Source of the DNA: Paenibacillus sacheonensis
GTDB taxonomy: Bacteria > Bacillota > Bacilli > Paenibacillales > Paenibacillaceae
NCBI RefSeq assembly: GCF_009909195.1
Contig: NZ_JAAAMU010000015.1
Location: 1-64,000 of the forward strand
Reading direction: 5' to 3'
DNA length: 64,000 bases
Part shown: one piece after another, positions 58,727 through 64,000 of the stretch
How the letters are laid out: every line of letters begins with the position of its first letter
Position numbering within the stretch: the stretch's first letter is position 1
The notes under the pieces: generated by a model
The model's input: only the letters and a program-made list of their open reading frames with translations
The model's database searches: none
Told to the model about the DNA's origin: nothing
Position numbers and translations under genes: made by a program

Positions 58727-61513
58727 ATGGGAAGAAGAAAAGCAGGAGCGATGCTGTGCGCGGCGGCGCTGTCCGCATTCGCGTGGTTCAGCGGAGGCGC
58801 GGGGCCGGGCGGCGGCGAGGCGCAAGCGGCGATCGGGCCGATTACGGTGAGTCTGACGGAAACGCCGGAAGCGTTCAAGAATCCGGTGATGGGCTTCCGT
58901 CCGTCCCGGTACATCAACGAAAGCTCGTTTTCCGACCGCGAATACGCGGACATTTACAAGCATTACATCAAGTACACGGATCTCGAGACGGACGCGTCGG
59001 ATTCGGTCCAGAAGATCAAGGATTGGAGCAATACCGCCTGGGCGGGCATCGAGAGCAAAAACATCAAGGTCGTCCCGCGCGTCGTCATCGTCTATCCGGG
59101 AACCGGGGAGTTCTGGCCGAACGGCGTGACCCACGGCGATCCGGTAAACCAGTGGCTGTCGGAGACGCTGAAATCCCGTCTCGTCGCCTTCATCGGCAAG
59201 CTCGGCCAAGCCTGGGACAACGATCCCCGCGTAGCGTTCGTCGAACTCGGCTTGTACGGAAATTGGGGCGAAACCCACATCTACCCGAACAAATTCGCCG
59301 ACGGCACGGACCGCATTCCGCTCAGCTTCCAGACGGCGCTCGGCGATGCGTACACGGCGGCGTTCCACAACAAGAAAGTGCTCGTGCGTTACCCCGAGAC
59401 GTTCACCGCGTACAACTTCGGCATTCAATGGGATTCCTTCGCGCTGCCTGACGATGCCGTCGGCGGCAACGGCGAAATCGCCCGCGACACCTGGCGGACG
59501 CAGATCAACAGCGGCGAGGTCGCGTACGATTGGGGAGACCAATCCAACCTCGGGGGCAGTCCCGACGGCACGCTTGGCAGCGTCTCCCACACGAATTACG
59601 TGATCGATTGGATCATGAACACCCATACGTCCAGCTTGGGCTGGATCTCGGACTATAACGCGGGCAACGCCTCCGTCGAAACGGGAGCGACCGCGATGCA
59701 GAAGGTGCTCGGGTACCGTTACGTGCTGAATCAGGCTACGTTCACCGGCAACGTGACGCCCGGAGGGGCGATGAACGTGTCTTTCCAGGTCGTGAACAAA
59801 GGCTCGTCGCCGTTCTATTATAATTGGCCCGTCGAGGCGAGCTTGCTGAAGAGCGACGGCAGCGTGGCGTGGAAAGGCTTGTTCCAAACCGACATCCGGA
59901 ATTGGCTGCCCGGCACGAATTGGAACAGTGCGTCCCGCGCGTACAACCAAGCGCCGGCGATCAATACTGTGAACGGGGCGTTCACGATCCCGACGAGCGT
60001 GCCGAACGGCACCTATACGCTGGCGCTATCGATTCTCGATCCGTCGGGCTGGAAGCCGAGCGTCCGGTTCGCCAATACGAATTATTACGCGGGCGGCCGA
60101 ACGCCGATCGGCAAGGTGGGCATCGGCACGGACCCGGCGAATCAGAGCTTGGGCACGTTCGCCAGCTTGAAGTCGGACAACACGCTGGGCTACAGCCTGC
60201 AGAGCGGCGCTTACGACGGCGGAACTAGCGGCGGCAGCGGCGATGCGCAGGCGCCGACGGCGCCTTCCAATCTGGCCTCGACCGGTAAAACGGCAAGCAG
60301 CGTCAGTCTGGGCTGGTCCGCGTCGACGGACAATGTCGGCGTTACCGGCTACGATATTTATCGCGGCGGCAGCTACGCGGGTTCATCCGCGGGAACTTCC
60401 TATACGGACACGGGGCTGCAAGCGCAGACGGCTTATACGTACACCGTAAAGGCCAAAGACGGGGCAGGCAACGCGTCGGGCGCCAGCAATTCGGTGACCG
60501 TGACGACCTTGGCCGCCGGAGGCGGGGGAACGACGGTCACGTACGAAGCGGAAGCCTCTGCGAATACGCTTGCCGGCGGAGCGGCGGCGGCGGCATGCGG
60601 CACATGCTCCGGCGGTTCGAAGGTCGGATACGTCGGCAACAACAGCGGCACGCTGCAATTCAACGTCATCAACGCGCCGGCCGCAGGCACGTACGCGCTG
60701 ACGATCTCCTACTTGAACGGCGATGCCGCAAGATCGGCGCAGCTCAGCGTCAACGGCGGCGCCGCTGCCAGCGTGAGCTTCCCGAGCACGGGCAGCTGGA
60801 GCACGGTAGGGACCGTGCAGACATCCGTGCAGCTCGCCGCGGGGAACAATACGATCAAATGGTCGAATGCGAGCGGCTGGGCGCCGGACTTCGACCGGAT
60901 TCAAGTGAATACCGGCAGCGGCGGCGGGGCGGATACGCAGGCGCCGACCGTGCCGGCGAACGTCGCCGTGACGTCCGCGACGTCGAGCAGCATCGCGCTC
61001 GGCTGGAGCGCTTCCGCCGATAACGTGGGCGTGACGGGCTACGACGTGTACCGGAACGGCAGCTTGGCGGGGACGACCGCGGCAGCGGCCTATACCGATA
61101 CCGGTCTCGCTGCCGGTACGACGTACAGCTATACCGTGAGAGCCAAGGACGCGGCGGGCAACGTATCGGCGGCCAGCGGCTCCGCATCCGGTACGACGAC
61201 CGCATCCGGAGGCACGTCGCTGCTGCTGGACAACTTCGATAATGCGCCGGCCTGGCCGAGCAGCAACGATCTGGGCAAGTGGACGGGCGCCAACGGATTC
61301 GTGAACGGCTCCGGCGTCATCGAGAGCGGCGCAGTGAAGCTGCAGTACAACAACGACGGCTGGCTGGGCAGCGACGTGACGCAGAGCATATCCGGGTACA
61401 GCAAACTGATCGTGGCTTTCCGGACGCCCGCTCGGCATTTAGGTCCGGTGGTTCATTTATACGGAAAGCCGTGTTATCTTGAAGTGGTTGATGGGCAATC
61501 GGGGGAGGCATAG
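58727..61513 (+). CDS. Secreted multidomain DUF4832-type protein with Fn3 and CBM modules, probably 3'-truncated
   Basis: ATG 58727 follows AGGAGG. The 928-residue product has a signal peptide (cut after GGEAQA), a DUF4832-like TIM-barrel (about 35-490; LGLYGNWGETHIYP, RYPETFTAYNFGIQWDSFAL), Fn3 (about 505-595), a CBM6/35-like module (about 602-725; YEAEAS start) and a second Fn3 (about 734-825). The final part (about 828-900) begins like another module (LLLDNFDNAPAWPSSNDLGK) but after SGYSKLIVAF it becomes unlike any domain and runs to the stop four bases before the next start. I infer a deletion at about 61415. The glycan target is unknown. Confidence 0.8.
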   Translation: MGRRKAGAMLCAAALSAFAWFSGGAGPGGGEAQAAIGPITVSLTETPEAFKNPVMGFRPSRYINESSFSDREYADIYKHYIKYTDLETDASDSVQKIKDWSNTAWAGIESKNIKVVPRVVIVYPGTGEFWPNGVTHGDPVNQWLSETLKSRLVAFIGKLGQAWDNDPRVAFVELGLYGNWGETHIYPNKFADGTDRIPLSFQTALGDAYTAAFHNKKVLVRYPETFTAYNFGIQWDSFALPDDAVGGNGEIARDTWRTQINSGEVAYDWGDQSNLGGSPDGTLGSVSHTNYVIDWIMNTHTSSLGWISDYNAGNASVETGATAMQKVLGYRYVLNQATFTGNVTPGGAMNVSFQVVNKGSSPFYYNWPVEASLLKSDGSVAWKGLFQTDIRNWLPGTNWNSASRAYNQAPAINTVNGAFTIPTSVPNGTYTLALSILDPSGWKPSVRFANTNYYAGGRTPIGKVGIGTDPANQSLGTFASLKSDNTLGYSLQSGAYDGGTSGGSGDAQAPTAPSNLASTGKTASSVSLGWSASTDNVGVTGYDIYRGGSYAGSSAGTSYTDTGLQAQTAYTYTVKAKDGAGNASGASNSVTVTTLAAGGGGTTVTYEAEASANTLAGGAAAAACGTCSGGSKVGYVGNNSGTLQFNVINAPAAGTYALTISYLNGDAARSAQLSVNGGAAASVSFPSTGSWSTVGTVQTSVQLAAGNNTIKWSNASGWAPDFDRIQVNTGSGGGADTQAPTVPANVAVTSATSSSIALGWSASADNVGVTGYDVYRNGSLAGTTAAAAYTDTGLAAGTTYSYTVRAKDAAGNVSAASGSASGTTTASGGTSLLLDNFDNAPAWPSSNDLGKWTGANGFVNGSGVIESGAVKLQYNNDGWLGSDVTQSISGYSKLIVAFRTPARHLGPVVHLYGKPCYLEVVDGQSGEA
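61414..61470 (+). promoter_or_regulatory. Inverted repeat at DUF4832-gene 3' end
   Basis: GGCTTTCCG (61414-61422) and CGGAAAGCC (61462-61470) are complementary 39 bases apart. The region overlaps the presumed upstream region of the 61518 gene and could be a regulatory site or the trace of a rearrangement. Confidence 0.35.
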
Positions 61514-61517
61514 AGAG

Positions 61518-63044
61518 ATGAATAGAAGCAATCGTATTTTCGCGTTCGCGTTGATGCTGACGGTCGTTGCGCTGATCTCGGCGTGCAGAGGCGAGACGGG
61601 CGATGACGTCTCCGAGAACCAGGACTCCGCGGACGTGCCGCAGCCGTACGTGACGTTGAAAATGATCATGCCCGGCGACGAGTCGGCCCGCATGCGGGAG
61701 TTCGTCGACAACGAGCTGAACGAACGCCTGAAGAACGAATTGAACATGAAGCTGGACCTGACGTATATCCCCTGGTCGGACTACCAATCCAAGCTCGAAC
61801 TCGCGCTGTCCACCGGCGAGAACTACGATCTCTTCTGGTACGGAACGCCGTTCGTCCCGGAATACAAGGCGAAGAACTACATCCAGCCGCTGGACGCGCT
61901 CCTGCGAACATACGGGAAGGATCTGACGCGCAACATTCCGGCGGATAACTTCAAGCAGGACGAGATGGACGGCAAGCTGTGGGCGATTCCTTCCCAGGCG
62001 TTCACGTCGGCGGGGAAATTCACGTCGGTCATGGTTCGCCAGGATCTGCTGGAGTCCGTCGGCATGAAGAGCATTCGGTCGATCGCGGATTTGGAAGCGT
62101 TTTATTCCAAGATGCACGCCGTGGATCCGAGCTACTACGGGTATTTGGAAACCGACCGCGGGCAGGACGTGCAGTGGCGGGAGCAGTCGGAGGAACCGCT
62201 CACGTTCCTGGACGAGAACCAGATGTTCGCCGTGAACGAACGGACCGGCCAGCTCGTGGACTATTTGCAATCCGATCTGTACAGGAAGGTCGTGCAGGTC
62301 CGGGAACGCTGGGTGGACATGGGGCTGATCGACAAGAGGCTCGTCGGCAATCTGGCCGCGAACATCGATCAAGAGGACGCGGGCAAGCTGCTGTTCCGGG
62401 TCGGAGCCGTGTCCCGGGCCATGGAGAACCTGCAGACGGTGCAGAACGCGGACGCCGGCGCCAAGCTTCGGGAGTATTACTTGTCCCCGGACAAGCCCAA
62501 ATACATCGTGGCGCCTTCCAACGAAGCCTATATGATTCCGGTAGACGCCGTGCATCCGGAACGCGCGATGCAGTTCATGAATTGGATCCTGCAAAGCAAG
62601 GAGCATTACAATTTCATTATTTACGGCGTGGAAGGCAAGGACTACCGCATCGAGAACGGCAAAATCAAGCTGCTGACGAACGACCAGTTCATGTACGAGT
62701 GGATGTGGCGGAACAAAAATTATTTTATGGCGACGACGAGCGTCGACGACTCCGTCGTGCAGGATATGCTGCATAACGACGATAACGCGAGAATCTCCCG
62801 CCTATTCGGCTTCCATTTTAACCAGGAGCCGGTGAAGAACGAGTACGCCAACGTGCTCGCGGTCTACAACGAGAAGTTCGTTCCGATCAACATGGGCATC
62901 GTCGGCTACGACGAACAGTTCGGCGGCGCGATGAGCGCGCTGAAGAAGGCCGGCTACGATCGCGTATGGAACGAGCTGCAGCGACAGTACCTGGCCTTTC
63001 GGGCCGGTCAGACGTCCCGCGCGGATCAGGGGGAACCTAGGTGA
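61518..63044 (+). CDS. Extracellular solute-binding lipoprotein (LplA-like)
   Basis: ATG 61518 follows GGGGGAGG. The 508-residue product has a lipoprotein signal with lipobox LISAC, then a DUF3502-like binding domain; PGDESARMREFVDNELNERL starts the mature part. It overlaps the sensor-kinase gene by four bases (GTGA). No permease is visible before the window ends; they may lie further right. Confidence 0.9.
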   Translation: MNRSNRIFAFALMLTVVALISACRGETGDDVSENQDSADVPQPYVTLKMIMPGDESARMREFVDNELNERLKNELNMKLDLTYIPWSDYQSKLELALSTGENYDLFWYGTPFVPEYKAKNYIQPLDALLRTYGKDLTRNIPADNFKQDEMDGKLWAIPSQAFTSAGKFTSVMVRQDLLESVGMKSIRSIADLEAFYSKMHAVDPSYYGYLETDRGQDVQWREQSEEPLTFLDENQMFAVNERTGQLVDYLQSDLYRKVVQVRERWVDMGLIDKRLVGNLAANIDQEDAGKLLFRVGAVSRAMENLQTVQNADAGAKLREYYLSPDKPKYIVAPSNEAYMIPVDAVHPERAMQFMNWILQSKEHYNFIIYGVEGKDYRIENGKIKLLTNDQFMYEWMWRNKNYFMATTSVDDSVVQDMLHNDDNARISRLFGFHFNQEPVKNEYANVLAVYNEKFVPINMGIVGYDEQFGGAMSALKKAGYDRVWNELQRQYLAFRAGQTSRADQGEPR

Positions 63045-64000
63045 AATCCAGCATATTCACGAACATGGTGATCGCGCTGCTGCTGCTGCTGACGCCGATC
63101 ATCTCGCTGTACGCGTATTCGAACCATACGAGCTCGAGCGTCCTGACGGGGGAGATCGTGAAGGCGAAGCGCACGCAGGTCGAGACGTTCGTCGGGCAGC
63201 TCGCCGGGATGTTCGGCCAATTCGATTCCTATCAGAAGATGCTGTACGAGAGCACGGAGGTCCGGAATCTGGCGTATCCGGACTTGCTGAGCGACGATTT
63301 GCTCCACTACCGCACCTTGAAGACCGTGTCCGAGGAGATCATTCGGTTGGCGGGCTACGGGGGATGGAAAGGCGTCATCGCGGTCGTCTACCCCAAGACG
63401 GGCATGGTGATCAAGAGCAATTCCAGCCTCGGCGCCATGCCCGTCAGGCTTCCGGACAAGGACGGGTTCTGGAGCTACGAGAAGAATCCGAAGGGCGATT
63501 CGTATTTCATCGAGACGATCTCCAATCCGGCCAAGAACGCCAAGGAAGAAGAGGCGGACCTGACGGTCGTCGCGAAAGTGGACGAAGGCGAGATCAAGAG
63601 CGATCTGTCCGAGATGAAGAACAACGGACTGGAGGACCCGTTTCTGTACAAGCCGGGCTATTCGCCGATCTATAACTATACGGCGAACCAGGCGTTGATT
63701 CGGGAGATGCTGCCCAAGCTGAATCCGGACGGCGCGGACGGAAGCTTCGAGCCGCTGCTCATCCGCACGAGCGAAGGCGCCTATCAAGTGCATATGGACA
63801 TGGTACAGCCGCTGGGCTGGTATTTGGTGGACTACGTGCCGATCGGCACCATCATGGCGCCGATCGAGCGCAACCAGACGATGTTCTACGCGATCAGCGG
63901 GATGATGCTGTTCATGGCCTGCATCCTCGGCTTTATTCTCTACCGCAGCGTCCGCATTCCGTTCCGCAAATTGATGCAGGGCATGAACTTTATCGAGAAG
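63041..64000 (+). CDS. Sensor histidine kinase (YesM-like), N-terminal part; runs off the window
   Basis: A GTG at 63041 follows GGGGGA and overlaps the previous stop. The open frame continues to the window edge (320 codons). It has a transmembrane helix (about 6-24), an extracellular Cache-like domain (about 28-285; GWYLVDYVPIGTIMAPIERN end) and a second helix (about 288-308), followed by the start of a HAMP segment. The kinase domain lies beyond 64000. With the binding protein it should form a sugar-sensing system, probably with a YesN-type response regulator further right. Confidence 0.85.
   Translation, partial: MKSSIFTNMVIALLLLLTPIISLYAYSNHTSSSVLTGEIVKAKRTQVETFVGQLAGMFGQFDSYQKMLYESTEVRNLAYPDLLSDDLLHYRTLKTVSEEIIRLAGYGGWKGVIAVVYPKTGMVIKSNSSLGAMPVRLPDKDGFWSYEKNPKGDSYFIETISNPAKNAKEEEADLTVVAKVDEGEIKSDLSEMKNNGLEDPFLYKPGYSPIYNYTANQALIREMLPKLNPDGADGSFEPLLIRTSEGAYQVHMDMVQPLGWYLVDYVPIGTIMAPIERNQTMFYAISGMMLFMACILGFILYRSVRIPFRKLMQGMNFIEK

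Noticed and set aside
58568..59950. 460-codon antisense frame opposite the DUF4832 protein
   Set aside because: No domain or ribosome site, and it overlaps the divergent promoter region.
1..64000. tRNA, rRNA, prophage, integrase or transposase genes
   Set aside because: I looked for acceptor stems, conserved rRNA blocks and DDE/tyrosine recombinase motifs and saw none.

Overview
This window looks like chromosome from a moderately high-GC member of the Paenibacillaceae (Paenibacillus/Cohnella type). The evidence is strong AGGAGG ribosome-binding sites, frequent TTG and GTG starts, lipoprotein solute-binding proteins, LplB/YtcP-type sugar permeases with no ATPase gene, large membrane-anchored AraC-type regulators, S-layer homology (SLH) domains and CcpA-like cre boxes. 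I see no rRNA, tRNA, CRISPR, prophage or transposase gene.

Layout. (1) 437-2884: secreted GH27 glycosidase with three tandem binding modules. (2) 3296-9284: LacI regulator, solute-binding lipoprotein, two permeases and a PHP-type (CehA/McbA-like) metallohydrolase. (3) 9503-17186: membrane-bound AraC-type regulator, two permeases, solute-binding lipoprotein and SGNH esterase. A tandem direct-repeat motif lies about 70 bp upstream of three starts here (9503, 12082, 15969), so they probably form one regulon. (4) 17187-18747: decayed stretch with a broken acetyltransferase gene, an intact Nudix gene and copy 1 of a palindromic repeat. (5) 18748-29308: cytoplasmic GH36-like enzyme, DMT exporter, 1660-residue SLH surface protein, O-antigen-ligase-like membrane protein and DinB-like protein. 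(6) 29351-34337: AraC regulator divergent from a secreted beta-propeller/CBM32 protein whose last module is cut by an in-frame TAG, then a convergent fibronectin-III protein. (7) 34798-41099: decayed PP2C gene, P-loop kinase-like gene, LysR regulator divergent from two tandem cytosine-deaminase-like amidohydrolases, repeat copy 2 abutting a response-regulator remnant, and a nitroreductase. (8) 41339-51872: LacI regulator and its likely regulon of six-hairpin glycosidase, two permeases, solute-binding protein, GH36 alpha-galactosidase, cupin and Gfo/Idh oxidoreductase. (9) 52145-53554: GT2 glycosyltransferase, a frameshifted GT4 gene cut off by repeat copy 3. (10) 53555-56540: XRE-cupin regulator divergent from tdh-kbl (threonine to glycine). 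(11) 56917-64000: GH31 enzyme divergent from a DUF4832-type multidomain secreted protein, then a solute-binding protein and a sensor kinase that runs off the window.

How it works together. Most of the window is polysaccharide and oligosaccharide scavenging. Secreted enzymes with binding modules would release oligosaccharides, CUT1-type importers take them up (probably energised by a shared MsmX-type ATPase encoded elsewhere), and cytoplasmic GH36/GH31/six-hairpin enzymes split them. Each locus has its own LacI, AraC or sensor-kinase control, and several carry cre-like boxes. alpha-Galactosides are the best guess for the 41.3-51.9 kb locus; the other substrates cannot be read from sequence.

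Most unusual: three copies of a ~185 bp palindromic repeat, each abutting a gene fragment; the three-promoter direct-repeat regulon; the amber stop in the CBM32 protein; and mutually exclusive hairpins in front of the 46941 binding-protein gene.
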